This document shows, piece after piece, positions 25,890 through 35,030 of a stretch of DNA of 64,000 nucleotides. The position numbers and the translations under genes are program-made. Source of the stretch: an uncultured cyanobacterium (GTDB lineage Bacteria; Cyanobacteriota; Cyanobacteriia; Cyanobacteriales; Nostocaceae). The DNA lies in NCBI GenBank assembly GCA_903848645.1, contig CAINGU010000077.1, positions 1-64,000 of the forward strand. Reading direction: 5' to 3'. Under the pieces are notes generated by a model. The model made no database searches. It saw only the letters and a list, made by a program, of their open reading frames with translations, and was not told the origin of the DNA. Numbering within the stretch: the stretch's first letter is position 1; the number at the start of each line of letters is the position of its first letter.

Positions 25890-27200
25890 TCACCCATTAA
25901 CCATTCCCTTTGGTACTACTAGCACCTTATCAACCCGATTTCCATCCATGTCCATGACTTCAAACCGCATACCATCCCATTCAAAATGATCTGCGGCTGC
26001 GGGAATCCGGCCTAAATGGGTAATAACAAAACCACCTAATGTTTGATAATTTCCTCTTTCTTCATTTTCTAATTCTTCGAGATCAAATAGTTCTAAAAAC
26101 TCTTCTATTCCTAACATTCCATCTACTAACCAAGAACCATCTTCCCGTTGTACAGCTTCCGGTTCTTCTTGTCCTGGTTCTGCGGGAACATCACCGACGA
26201 TTTCACTCATGATATCATTAAGAGTCACTAATCCTTGAATTACCCCATATTCATCAACAACTAAAGCCATGTGAGTCACGGTTTGTTTGAATAATTCCAA
26301 AACTTTTAAACCGCGTGTGCTTTCGGGGACAAATACCGGTTGACGTAATCCCAGGGTTAAGTCTAAGGGTTCATTGCGTAAACTTCTAGCTAATAAGTCG
26401 GTGACAGGAATAATCCCCAGGACGTTATCTAATCCTGCTTGGCAAATTGGATAGCGAGAATAGCCGCTTTCGGTCATTTTCAGGCGGTTTTCTTCGGGAG
26501 GATCTTCCAAGTCTAACCAAACTATATCAGGACGGGGTGTCATAAAAGCAGTCACCGGGCGATCGCCTAACCGGAAAACCCTCTCTACCATATCCTGTTC
26601 AGCTTCTTCAAAAGTTCCCGCTTCCGTCCCTTGTTCAATTAAAATTTTAATTTCTTCTTCCGTGACTTGGGGTTCAGCAGAGGGTGTAATTCCCAAAATT
26701 CGTAACACCAAATCCGTAGACGCACTCAGAAGATAAACTATAGGTGAAGCTATCCTTGCTAAAGCCCGCATCGGTATAGCCACTAAAGCGGCGATTTTTT
26801 CGGGGTTATTTAAAGCGAGGCGTTTGGGGACAAGTTCACCGACAATCAGGGAAAAATAGGTAATGAGTAAAACCACTACCCCAAAAGAGATCGCATTGCT
26901 ATAATTAGTTAAAACTGGGATGGGCTTGATATATTCTTCTAGTCTTTTGGCAATAGTAGCACCGCCGAAAACACCATTAAGAATATTAATGAGTGTAATT
27001 CCCACCTGGACAATAGACAAAAAATGGTTGGGAGATTCTGCGAGTTTTAATGCAGCCTTAGCATTGACATCCCCTTGATTGGCTAATTGCTGTAGTCTAA
27101 CTTTCCGGGCTGAGACTACGGCCATCTCCGACATGGAAAATACACCATTGGCGAAAATTAGCACTAAAATTGTTAAAAGTTCAAAACTGATAGAAGACAT
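25890..27200 (-). CDS. CNNM/CorC-type membrane protein (hemolysin family)
   Basis: 436 residues. The DUF21 transmembrane domain (residues about 1-185) has segments near 5-25, 60-80, 100-125 and 140-160 and the motif FSMSEMAVVSARK. Two CBS domains follow (about 205-335, with FRLGDRPVTAFMTPRPDIVWL and MALVVDEYGVIQGLVTLNDIMSEIVGD). The CorC_HlyC domain ends the protein. Relatives are Mg/Co efflux or transport-linked proteins (CorC, YfjD, CNNM). The hemolysin name is historical. It is a single minus-strand gene, 49 nt upstream of the ATPase gene, and could be cotranscribed with that pair. Confidence 0.9.
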   Translation of the reverse strand: MSSISFELLTILVLIFANGVFSMSEMAVVSARKVRLQQLANQGDVNAKAALKLAESPNHFLSIVQVGITLINILNGVFGGATIAKRLEEYIKPIPVLTNYSNAISFGVVVLLITYFSLIVGELVPKRLALNNPEKIAALVAIPMRALARIASPIVYLLSASTDLVLRILGITPSAEPQVTEEEIKILIEQGTEAGTFEEAEQDMVERVFRLGDRPVTAFMTPRPDIVWLDLEDPPEENRLKMTESGYSRYPICQAGLDNVLGIIPVTDLLARSLRNEPLDLTLGLRQPVFVPESTRGLKVLELFKQTVTHMALVVDEYGVIQGLVTLNDIMSEIVGDVPAEPGQEEPEAVQREDGSWLVDGMLGIEEFLELFDLEELENEERGNYQTLGGFVITHLGRIPAAADHFEWDGMRFEVMDMDGNRVDKVLVVPKGMVNG

Positions 27201-27422
27201 TTTTAAAATTGCCGTTATAAAGAGTATAAGTATACAGTAATAAAAAATCGCCCAGTTTTCATGAAATTAGGCGTTAGCATTAATTTTACAAAAAAAGGGA
27301 ACAGGGAACAGATAAGAAACACTCATTTGCCAAAGTTTCAGAGCTTCAGTCAAAAAAAAGATGTTTTTCAAAGATGGGTAGCCCGAAAAAAACAGTGTCA
27401 TTATTTCAAATTCATGTTCAAT

Positions 27423-27872
27423 TTAAACATGAGTTTTTTCTGTTCCCTCTGAAAGTATCGGGATAGTCATTTCCAACTTCAGACAATTAGCCCCATTCAC
27501 CTGTAACTGATACTCCACCTTATCCATCAAACGATTTATGATTAACCAACCATAACCACCTTCTTGTTTTTCCATGGGACTGGGTGGAAAGTAAGTAGAC
27601 ATATCAAAACCCTCACCATAATCCCAAATCTCTATAGATAAATCCCGGTCTTTCAATTCTAACCGAAGTAAAATTGGTAAATTTGGCTTTTCTTTATGGG
27701 CATGACGCACAGCATTAGAATATGCTTCCACCAAAGCCAATCGTAAACGACTGGATTGTTTTGGCCAATCAACAGATTCCCCTAGCTGCACTTGTAAGCA
27801 TCCCAATAACCAGGTTTCAACAATATTAATAAAATTTAGATCACTAGGAACATGGAGTTCACTTTTCATCAC
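27423..27872 (-). CDS. RsbW-like anti-sigma/HATPase regulator
   Basis: 149 residues with one GHKL ATPase fold: LRLALVEAYSNAVRHAHKE (N-box, Asn), LSIEIWDYGEGFD (G1-type DxGxG) and EGGYGWLIINRLMDKVEY (G2). It has no sensor domain. The start is GTG 27872 or ATG 27869; GTG abuts the upstream stop directly. The gene follows an RR-GAF-PP2C phosphatase, the typical partner of such kinases in RsbU/RsbW partner-switching. No anti-anti-sigma (STAS) gene is seen nearby, so the target is unknown. Confidence 0.88.
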   Translation of the reverse strand: MMKSELHVPSDLNFINIVETWLLGCLQVQLGESVDWPKQSSRLRLALVEAYSNAVRHAHKEKPNLPILLRLELKDRDLSIEIWDYGEGFDMSTYFPPSPMEKQEGGYGWLIINRLMDKVEYQLQVNGANCLKLEMTIPILSEGTEKTHV

Positions 27873-29525
27873 CTACAAAACCTCCAGAGAAAGTATAGTT
27901 TGGTCATCTTCTTGGACATCATGATTGGCTTGAATAATAGCTAATAAATTATCCAGACTAAGTGGTTGAGGTTGTTTTTGAATCAGTTGCCATAAACCTT
28001 CTTGATTGAGCATAGAACAATTTGTTGTTCTTGAATTGTCTAAATTTTCCCATACAGTTGCTTCCGTAATCCCATCACTAGCCAGAAGTAAGGTATCTCC
28101 GGGAGCAAGAGTCAAACGGCCAGACGCTGATTGCCATTTAGGTAATATCCCCAAGGGAATGCTACGGACTTTGAGATAATCGGGAGAATTATCCACAGTT
28201 GCTGACTGTGACCAGACAAAAGGATAAATATGCCCAGCATTAGCATAAACGAGTTCCCTTGTCTTGGGGTGATAACTTACTAAAACCATAGTGATAAAAT
28301 AATTACTGCTGATCAAATCATCACTGAGAGCGGAATTCAGATTTTGCATCATCACATTTGGCTCTACTGGTACTTCTTGACATAGTTCCCGACGCAGCAG
28401 AGAAATCGTACTAGCCATGAACAAAGCCGCTGGAACACCTTTACCAGAAACATCACCGACAGCTAACCACAAATCACCATTAGGATGGACAAAGACCTCA
28501 AAAAAATCACCGCCTACCTCCCGAGCTGGATAGCAACAAGCTTGCACTTTTACACCTGCCATTTCTGGTAAATTTTGCCGTAACAGGTTATGTTGAATTT
28601 GGCGAGCTACTGACAACTCCAGGTGAATTTGTTGTTGTTTTTCTTGCAAACACTGATAGAGTTTGGCTTGAGAAAGAGCTAAAGCAGCTTGTTCGGCAAC
28701 ACCTGTAATCAGTTGAATATCTTCTGGATGCCAAGTATGATCACTTCCCAATTTACAAATAGCCAGAATAGCTAGTAATTGTTGTTGGTAAATAAGTGGT
28801 ACAACTAAGTAGTGAGAAGGAATATTATCATAGATATCTTCAGTTATTTGATAATACTGGGTTTGGAAAACTTCGGTAATTAACTTAGTAGGATCTGGGA
28901 CTAAACCCGACAATTCAGATTGATCATGTTGATAGCAAAATTGCTTTTTTGTGAGTAGATTATCTTCTACAGGTGTGAGCAGACAACTATTAGCTGCAAA
29001 TGTTTCTCCAATGGTGGCAACAATTTTTTGCAGCATATTATCATAATCTAAGGATTCTCTAATGGCTGTGGTGACAGCATTAAATAAAGATTCTCGTCGC
29101 AATGACCGAGATAATTCTCCTATCCGTTTTTTAACTAAGCGATATGTATCACTAGCTTGATTAACTAATGACTTGAGTTCATTAGGACTCCAAGGTTTTG
29201 TAATGTACTTAAATACGCGTCCAGAATTAATGGCATCTACTAAATCTTCTACATCTGTAAAACCCGTCAACAAAATCCGAATTGTATCAGGAAAATGCTC
29301 CACTGTCAGACTTAATAATTCACTACCGTTCATGTCTGGCATTCTTTGGTCAGAGATAATCACGGCCATTTCACCTTCTTGTTCTAAAATGGCCAAAGCT
29401 TCTTTAGCATTATTGGCTTTATAAACTTTAAAATCTCTCCAAAAAGTGCGATAGAGTAAATCTAAGTTATCTGGCTCGTCATCTACCACCATGAGCTTGA
29501 GCTTATCTAACTTCTTTTCAGCCAT
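27873..29525 (-). CDS. Response regulator-GAF-PP2C (RsbU/SpoIIE-type) phosphatase
   Basis: 550 residues. Receiver domain (about 8-130): VVDDEPDNL, IISDQRMPDMNG (phospho-Asp), ITKPW. GAF domain (about 150-295). The SpoIIE-type PP2C domain (about 310-550) has ARQIQHNLL, AREVGGDFFEV, DVSGKGVPAALFMA, YANAGH and LLASDGITE, all metal-binding motifs of an active Ser phosphatase. It would dephosphorylate a STAS-type antagonist. The stop is adjacent to the RsbW-like gene, and 79 nt upstream ends the NarL-type regulator gene. The receiver resembles HupR-type receivers. Confidence 0.93.
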   Translation of the reverse strand: MAEKKLDKLKLMVVDDEPDNLDLLYRTFWRDFKVYKANNAKEALAILEQEGEMAVIISDQRMPDMNGSELLSLTVEHFPDTIRILLTGFTDVEDLVDAINSGRVFKYITKPWSPNELKSLVNQASDTYRLVKKRIGELSRSLRRESLFNAVTTAIRESLDYDNMLQKIVATIGETFAANSCLLTPVEDNLLTKKQFCYQHDQSELSGLVPDPTKLITEVFQTQYYQITEDIYDNIPSHYLVVPLIYQQQLLAILAICKLGSDHTWHPEDIQLITGVAEQAALALSQAKLYQCLQEKQQQIHLELSVARQIQHNLLRQNLPEMAGVKVQACCYPAREVGGDFFEVFVHPNGDLWLAVGDVSGKGVPAALFMASTISLLRRELCQEVPVEPNVMMQNLNSALSDDLISSNYFITMVLVSYHPKTRELVYANAGHIYPFVWSQSATVDNSPDYLKVRSIPLGILPKWQSASGRLTLAPGDTLLLASDGITEATVWENLDNSRTTNCSMLNQEGLWQLIQKQPQPLSLDNLLAIIQANHDVQEDDQTILSLEVL

Positions 29526-29604
29526 ATTTTATGTGACTCAACTTTCCATATACTTGAATAGCGATATGAGATAACCCTAGCAGTTATAGATATTTTTATA
29601 CAAT

Positions 29605-30300
29605 CTATGCAACCAAACCATAACGCAGAGCTATAACGGCTACTTGGGTACGGTCATTAGCACATAATTTGTTCATAATATTACGAACGTGTGTTTTTAC
29701 AGTCCCAACTGTAATATAAAGTCTCTGGGCAATTATAGCATTACTACAACCCTTGACTATCAATTCTAACACTTCTAGCTCCCTGGCTGTGAGGATGTAG
29801 GGCTGAATAGGTGGTTGATTTTTAGTAAATTCTGAAATAGAAGTTACTAGGCTCGAATTTCGATTTTGTTGCGCTTGTTCTAAAATAATCCGGGCAATCA
29901 TGGGATCAATCCAAGGATTTCCATCAGCAGTTATTCGTATAGCTTCCAGTAAATTATTACATTTAATATCCTTCATACAGTAGGAATCTGCACCGGCAGT
30001 AAAAGCTGCAAGTACAGATTCTTTGTTATCAAACAATGTGAGGATTAATACTTTTGTGTTTACTTGGCTATGACCTTTCGTCGCTTTAATCTTCCTGGTA
30101 ACTTCAATGCCATCTTGATCTGGTAAACCTATATCAACAATCGCAACATCTGGTTGTAGTTTTTTTAACATTTTTAGCCCATCACGGGCATTATTAGCTT
30201 CTCCAACTATTTCCATATCGTCTTTTTGCAGTAATGCTGTACGAATAGTGAAACGAGTCAGGTCATGATCTTCAATGATAGCGATGCGGATTTTACTCAT
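29605..30300 (-). CDS. NarL/LuxR-type response regulator
   Basis: 231 residues from ATG 30300; a TTG two codons upstream is the longest frame. Receiver: IRIAIIEDHDLTR (acidic pair), VAIVDIGLPDQDGIEV (phospho-Asp near residue 55), VLILTLFD (Thr) and SYCMKDI (Lys). The C-terminal LuxR helix-turn-helix (about 165-231) has LTARELEVLELIVKGCSNAIIAQRLYITVGTVKTHVRNIMNKL. It is a DNA-binding regulator on the same strand as the RsbU- and RsbW-like genes. No sensor kinase is adjacent. Promoter and targets are not visible. Confidence 0.93.
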   Translation of the reverse strand: MSKIRIAIIEDHDLTRFTIRTALLQKDDMEIVGEANNARDGLKMLKKLQPDVAIVDIGLPDQDGIEVTRKIKATKGHSQVNTKVLILTLFDNKESVLAAFTAGADSYCMKDIKCNNLLEAIRITADGNPWIDPMIARIILEQAQQNRNSSLVTSISEFTKNQPPIQPYILTARELEVLELIVKGCSNAIIAQRLYITVGTVKTHVRNIMNKLCANDRTQVAVIALRYGLVA

Positions 30301-30360
30301 AACCAAATGCTGCTAGATATTAAATAATATATGGCATTTTGATAAAATACAATTACCCTT

Positions 30361-31473
30361 TTAATTCCGATAACCAGACGGATACTGACCTTGTACTTGC
30401 CCTGGGTATGCCAGATTAGATGGTGTTGACTGAGTAGGGGGTTGTATAGCATCACCGCTATAGTTTCCATATTTCCCTGGATTTGTAGACTGAATAGGAT
30501 AAGTATTATTCGGTATGGTAGAACTTACAGGTGATACATTGAGTACGGGTACTCCTCCAGGTTGTGAAGTCGGAACACTATTAATATTTGGGTAAAGATT
30601 CGACTGTTGATTTGTGATTGTTGGTTGAATATATCCCATACTATTACTAGAGCGTGAAACTTGATTAGGTACTCCTCCAGGTTGTGAAGTCGGAACGTTA
30701 TTAATATTTGGGTAAAGATTTGACTGTTGATTTGTGATTGTTGGTTGAATATACCCCATACTATTGCTAGGGACTGAAACTTGATTAGGTAAGCTATTTG
30801 TTAGGGGTATTGATGTGTTTACCCCATTGTTATAATTACTTGATTGTTTAATAGCTGTTTCTAAAGGATTCATTAAAACACTGCTGTCATTGTTTGAGGT
30901 TGGATCATTTCCTGAGTTAGTAGTTGATGTGGTTATTTCTGGTAGTTTAGTTAAAGTATTATTCCCTGAAAATTGACTAACACGATCATTTCTACGCAAC
31001 TGCAACAAATTTTCAGATTGAGTGACAAAGGGATTTTTATCCATAGTTGGAGTTATATTATTAGCCATATAATTAATATTTTTAGATTGATTATTCTCGT
31101 TATTTTTTTTAATTGCATCCTCCAAAAAGTTGTTATTCTCCTGGGGAAAATCAATTGCTTGTGAATTCACTAAAGTTGCCGATAATGCAGCTTGCTGAAA
31201 ATCATTTAACAATACTGGTAAATTATCAATATCTGCGGCAATACTTTTATCTTCATCTGACATTGTTGAATCAGATTGAATAACGGGTTGCTCTGGGATG
31301 ACTTTTGAATTTTGTTGTTGACTGATATGATCGGATTTCAACCAGTATTCCCAACTAATTATACCTATTGACAATAAAAAAAGACTGATTCCCCAAAAGG
31401 CAGATTGGCGGAAAATGGATAACCTAGCTTGGAGATAGCGTAAGTAAGCGGGAGGATAGGGACGGTGGGGCAT
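30361..31473 (-). CDS. Single-pass membrane protein with Asn/Gln/Ser-rich repeats
   Basis: 370 residues, family not recognised. A short cytoplasmic start rich in Pro, Arg and Tyr is followed by one transmembrane helix (residues about 24-43, AFWGISLFLLSIGIISWEYW). The remaining 325 residues are low-complexity, rich in Asn, Gln, Ser, Thr and Pro. A near-identical 40-residue block (NQVS..SNSMGYIQPTI then NQQSNLYPNIN) occurs twice, coded by two 120-bp repeats. It ends 54 nt before the NarL-type gene start, so it may head that operon. Its role is unknown; scaffold or cell-surface linker are guesses. Confidence 0.7.
   Translation of the reverse strand: MPHRPYPPAYLRYLQARLSIFRQSAFWGISLFLLSIGIISWEYWLKSDHISQQQNSKVIPEQPVIQSDSTMSDEDKSIAADIDNLPVLLNDFQQAALSATLVNSQAIDFPQENNNFLEDAIKKNNENNQSKNINYMANNITPTMDKNPFVTQSENLLQLRRNDRVSQFSGNNTLTKLPEITTSTTNSGNDPTSNNDSSVLMNPLETAIKQSSNYNNGVNTSIPLTNSLPNQVSVPSNSMGYIQPTITNQQSNLYPNINNVPTSQPGGVPNQVSRSSNSMGYIQPTITNQQSNLYPNINSVPTSQPGGVPVLNVSPVSSTIPNNTYPIQSTNPGKYGNYSGDAIQPPTQSTPSNLAYPGQVQGQYPSGYRN
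30547..30786 (-). repeat. Two 120-bp tandem coding repeats
   Basis: Units at about 30547-30666 and 30667-30786 differ at only a few bases and encode the doubled 40-residue block of the membrane protein. This is a recent in-frame duplication. Confidence 0.8.
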
Positions 31474-31516
31474 AATTAGATATTATGTAATGGGTAATAC
31501 AGCAATTCCTACTGTT

Positions 31517-31583
31517 ATCAGGTACACATAGCGGGCAAGATACCCGCACCACAAGAGTTTCATTATTCAAAGTTGTACCTCAT
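31517..31583. repeat. MITE-like element with ATGAGGTACA inverted ends, copy 1
   Basis: Begins ATCAGGTACA and ends TGTACCTCAT, with an internal GCGGGCAAGATACCCGC hairpin. It is about 67 bp, and 34391-34459 is the second copy. Confidence 0.75.
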
Positions 31584-31744
31584 TTATCCGAAATATGCTG
31601 TAGCTTGAGGAGTTAGGAGAAAGAGAAATATTCTCCCTGTCTTTCCAATTACCAATACCTAAATCCCCAACTTGTTAATTTAATTCTAAACTCTGAGGGT
31701 AAATTAGTCATTAGGAATACAGTATTCTTGTTCAAAAATTCACA

Positions 31745-32920
31745 TTACCTCTGAGCCACTCGTATTAATAGAAATAAGCCTGTTACTAATCCAAACAAGT
31801 TAGGCAACCAAGCCCCAATTAAGGGAGAAAATATACCAGCCTGTGCTAAAGCTCCACAAACAGATAGTAATAAATAATAACTGAAAATCACGATCACACT
31901 AATACCAAAACTTGTGCCTCTGCCCGTGCGTTGAGGTATGCTACCCATAACTGAGCCAACTAAGCCAAAAATTACGCAGACAAAGGGAAAGGCGATTTTT
32001 TGTTGAATTCGTACTTCTAATTTGCGAATTTTTTGATTGTTACCACCCAGACGTTCTATTTCTAGTTGTTCTAGGGCTTGGGAAATATTCATTTCCCCAT
32101 AATCTCGGCTATTTTCGGCTAAGGTTAAGGGTGTGCGAGGTAGTTGTAATTGCTGATGTTCAAATCGTAAAATATTCCGATAGGAGCGATCGCTCGCTAC
32201 TAAATAAATAGTACCATTGTAAAAATCCCAAACCTGTTTTTTACTGTTCCATTTAGCTGATTCGGAAACAACAATTTGATTAACTCCACCTCGAGAACGG
32301 TCTATAATTGTTAAACCTTTCATTTCTTTGCCATCAAATTGGTCAGCATAAAATAAGCGAGAAAGGAGTTTGCTTTGACTACCATCTGCTAGTTTAATTT
32401 CTCGATATTCAGGATAGTAAATATTTTGTTGTTTAAAGGAAGGTTGATCTGATTTCAGGGCTTGTTGTAGGGTAATAGTGGCTTTATAATTAGCGGCGGG
32501 GGCAATTTGCTCATTAAATACATAAGTCATGATAGTAACTGCAAAACTTAACACTACAGCAGTTAAAACCATGCGATAAACACTAACTCCACAGCCACGT
32601 AAAGCAATTAATTCACTTTCGCTAGAAAGACGACTATAGGTCATTAAAGTAGCTAACAAAGTGGACATGGGGAAGGAGTAAACCATGACATAAGGTAGCT
32701 TTAATAAGAAAATCTCTAAAGCGATATTCAGTGGTAGTCCAGATTCTACGACTTTTCGCAATAATTCAAATAAACTATCAATGGCTAAAACTACAGAGGT
32801 AAATGCACCAACACCAAATAAAAATGGCGGTAGTAATTGGATTGCTAAATAGCGATCCATGATCGAAAATGAAAACAGGGAAATGAAATTAGAGAATGGT
32901 TTAAACTGTTTAGAAATCAT
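31745..32920 (-). CDS. LPS-export permease LptF/LptG-type
   Basis: 391 residues from ATG 32920; a GTG at 32941 lies in repeat-like DNA, and ATG 32860 (MDRYLAIQ) is another candidate. Membrane segments lie near the N-terminus (FLFGVGAFTSVVLAIDSLFELL, LLKLPYVMVYSFPMSTLLATLM, YRMVLTAVVLSFAVTIMTYVF). A periplasmic beta-rich domain is in the middle, then KIAFPFVCVIFGLVGSVMGSIPQRTGRGTSFGISVIVIFSYYLL. This is the YjgP/YjgQ family. Cyanobacteria often use one such permease. It follows LptB and LptA genes on the same strand and would pull lipopolysaccharide out of the inner membrane. Confidence 0.9.
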   Translation of the reverse strand: MISKQFKPFSNFISLFSFSIMDRYLAIQLLPPFLFGVGAFTSVVLAIDSLFELLRKVVESGLPLNIALEIFLLKLPYVMVYSFPMSTLLATLMTYSRLSSESELIALRGCGVSVYRMVLTAVVLSFAVTIMTYVFNEQIAPAANYKATITLQQALKSDQPSFKQQNIYYPEYREIKLADGSQSKLLSRLFYADQFDGKEMKGLTIIDRSRGGVNQIVVSESAKWNSKKQVWDFYNGTIYLVASDRSYRNILRFEHQQLQLPRTPLTLAENSRDYGEMNISQALEQLEIERLGGNNQKIRKLEVRIQQKIAFPFVCVIFGLVGSVMGSIPQRTGRGTSFGISVIVIFSYYLLLSVCGALAQAGIFSPLIGAWLPNLFGLVTGLFLLIRVAQR

Positions 32921-33065
32921 ATAACAGGAGTCAGGAGTCACCGAGTCAAAATTCAGAATTTAGAATTCAGAATTAAACCCCGCTTGATTTTTGGTTTAAA
33001 TTTTGAACTTTATTTATCTGCAATCTGCTGTAGTAATTTACGGTATTTTATAAATAATGATGAAT

Positions 33066-33794
33066 TTAAACAGAGAAATTATCACCTAAATAGTATTGTC
33101 GCACCAAAGGGTTATTGTAAAGTTCATCGGCATTACCAAAAGCGAGAATTTGCCCTTCGCGCATGATGTAAGCACGATCTGTAATAGCGAGGGTTTCGCG
33201 GACATTGTGATCTGTGATTAAAATGCCCATACCGCGATCGCGTAATTGACTAACAATCACCTGAATCTCAGACACAGCAATGGGATCAACGCCAGCAAAA
33301 GGTTCATCTAAAAAGAGGAATTTGGGGCCTGCTTTCCCTGCGGCTAAAGCTCTAGCTAATTCAGTGCGTCGTCGTTCACCACCAGAAAGTTGAATCCCTT
33401 TGCTATTAGCCACATTTTCTAGGCGAAATTCCGCCAATAAAGTATGTAGTCGTTGTCCCCACTCCCTTCTGGGAACTTGAGTTTGTTCAAAGACTAGCAG
33501 AATATTTTCTTGAACTGAAAGATGGCGAAAGACACTGGCTTCTTGAGCTAAATAACCAATACCTAATCTAGCCCGTTTGTGCATAGGGAAATTAGTAATA
33601 TCAAAATTATCTAACCAAACTTTTCCCTGATTAGGTTTTTCTAAACCTGTGGCAATATAAAATGTTGTGGTTTTTCCAGCGCCATTGGGACCGAGTAAAC
33701 CCACAACTTCTCCCTGGCCAACGGAAAGGTTAACGCGATTGACAACTAATCGTTTACCGTAAGATTTGTGAATATTCTCTAAAACAATTTTCAC
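33066..33794 (-). CDS. lptB: LPS-export ABC ATPase LptB
   Basis: 242 residues. Walker A GLLGPNGAGKTTTFYIATGL, Q-loop YLAQEASVFRHLSVQENILLV (LptB-type), signature LSGGERRRTELARALA, Walker B KFLFLDEPFAGVDPIAVSEI, and the LptB ending ILAFGNADELYNNPLVRQYYLG. The ATPase powers the LptFG permease. It lies between lptA (27 nt upstream) and lptFG, so the order lptA-lptB-lptFG forms a compact export operon. Confidence 0.95.
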   Translation of the reverse strand: MKIVLENIHKSYGKRLVVNRVNLSVGQGEVVGLLGPNGAGKTTTFYIATGLEKPNQGKVWLDNFDITNFPMHKRARLGIGYLAQEASVFRHLSVQENILLVFEQTQVPRREWGQRLHTLLAEFRLENVANSKGIQLSGGERRRTELARALAAGKAGPKFLFLDEPFAGVDPIAVSEIQVIVSQLRDRGMGILITDHNVRETLAITDRAYIMREGQILAFGNADELYNNPLVRQYYLGDNFSV

Positions 33795-33821
33795 TTTCGC
33801 GCTTTTATTTTGGTATGGATG

Positions 33822-34316
33822 CTAATTAGAACGCTTGAGGGCTGGGGTTTTTGGGGCTGGTTTAGTAGTTTGTCTAGCCGGACTAGAATCCTCTATCATG
33901 TATACAGATTCTACCTGACGGTTAGATTGGGGTAAGGCGATAAATTTACCTTCATCAATTAAATAAGTGACTTTTTCAGCGCGAATACTATTATTACCTT
34001 GTTGTAAAATATAAACATTACCACTAAAATCAATCCGCCGTTCTTTGCTAAAGTATTGTGCTTGAGCCGATGTGGCTTGAATTTGGCGAGCCGGATACAC
34101 CATTTGCACATTACCACGAGCAGTAATTACTTGGGTTTTCGCGTCATATTCTTGGGTATCAGAGCGGATAGTCAGGGGACGATTCCCCCCAGATTGGGCT
34201 GTAGCGGGTTGCAATTGGGTTGGCAATACTACTGCACCCGCCAAGGAAATGGGGAGTAATAAGGCTAATCCTAAGCGACGCACCTGTGATTTTAGCAATT
34301 GATAGTGAGGTAGCAT
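33822..34316 (-). CDS. lptA: LptA/OstA-like periplasmic LPS-bridge protein
   Basis: 164 residues from ATG 34316, chosen because a signal peptide then follows (VRRLGLALLLPISLAGAVVL, cut near TAQSG); an upstream ATG at 34361 is also in frame. The OstA domain has TIRSDTQEYDAKTQVITARGNVQMVY, IQATSAQAQYFSKERRIDFSGNVYILQQGNNSIRAEKVTYLI. The C-terminal 40 residues are polar and Pro/Lys-rich. It would form the periplasmic bridge for lipopolysaccharide transport. A MITE-like repeat lies just upstream at 34391-34459. Confidence 0.88.
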   Translation of the reverse strand: MLPHYQLLKSQVRRLGLALLLPISLAGAVVLPTQLQPATAQSGGNRPLTIRSDTQEYDAKTQVITARGNVQMVYPARQIQATSAQAQYFSKERRIDFSGNVYILQQGNNSIRAEKVTYLIDEGKFIALPQSNRQVESVYMIEDSSPARQTTKPAPKTPALKRSN

Positions 34317-34390
34317 AGAAGTTAGGGCATAGGGAAGAGAGAACAGGGAAATAAAAATCAAATATGAATCCGACAGGACTTCTCGGTGTT

Positions 34391-34459
34391 ATGAGGTACA
34401 TATCTAGCGGGCAAGATGCCCGCACTACAAGAGTTTCATGATTCAACTTTGTACCTCAT
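34391..34459. repeat. MITE-like element with perfect ATGAGGTACA inverted ends, copy 2
   Basis: ATGAGGTACA (34391-34400) and TGTACCTCAT (34450-34459) are perfect 10-bp inverted ends. The inside holds GCGGGCAAGATGCCCGC. It lies in the 324-nt spacer upstream of lptA, which otherwise shows no gene. Confidence 0.8.
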
Positions 34460-34640
34460 AAGAGCGGAAACCGCTGTATAACAAAAATGGACGATTTTTT
34501 TTAACTTTAGTTTCGCGTTGAAAACCTTGGATCACAACGGGCAAAAATTTGTTGCTTGTTAATAAATTATCGAATTTGACACACATACAAAAGATTAATC
34601 AAATTAATCCTACAAATCATCCAAATCCCACAAATCATAG

Positions 34641-35030
34641 TTAAGACATTAGGGAAATACTGGGTAAAATCCAGGCTGGATTCTCTACCAATTGACTAGT
34701 TCCCATTGGTTCTAGGCTTTCCTGTTGTAGTGTTTTTAACAAATCCACACTTTGAGTAAATAGTTCTTCTACATTAATACCACCATAACTGGGTAGATAA
34801 CGCCGGAGACGATTGCTACCTTCTCCTAAAAGAATCATTGCTCCTCGTCGGTTACGATTACCCAGATGATAAAGTCCTACAGCAATTTGCAAAATACCTT
34901 GATAAAAAGTTTTATCTGGTTCGATGCTATCGATCCAGAGTGCTTCGAGAATGTCGTGACAAGCGTAGAACTGTCCAGCGTTGAACTGTTCTATACCTTG
35001 CCAAAACTCTTCAGGCATGGTTTCGTTCAT
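34641..35030 (-). CDS. DUF309 family protein
   Basis: 129 residues. The pattern FWQGIEQFNAGQFYACHDILEALWID..DKTFYQGILQIAVGLYHLGNRNRRGAMILLGEGSNRLRRYLPSYGG is the DUF309 signature (HE.LE..W, Q.AVGLYH). The family has no confirmed function. Its start overlaps the end of ftrC by 4 nt (ATGA type), so it is translationally coupled to that gene. The linkage makes a role in redox or metal handling possible, but that is only inference. Confidence 0.85.
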   Translation of the reverse strand: MNETMPEEFWQGIEQFNAGQFYACHDILEALWIDSIEPDKTFYQGILQIAVGLYHLGNRNRRGAMILLGEGSNRLRRYLPSYGGINVEELFTQSVDLLKTLQQESLEPMGTSQLVENPAWILPSISLMS

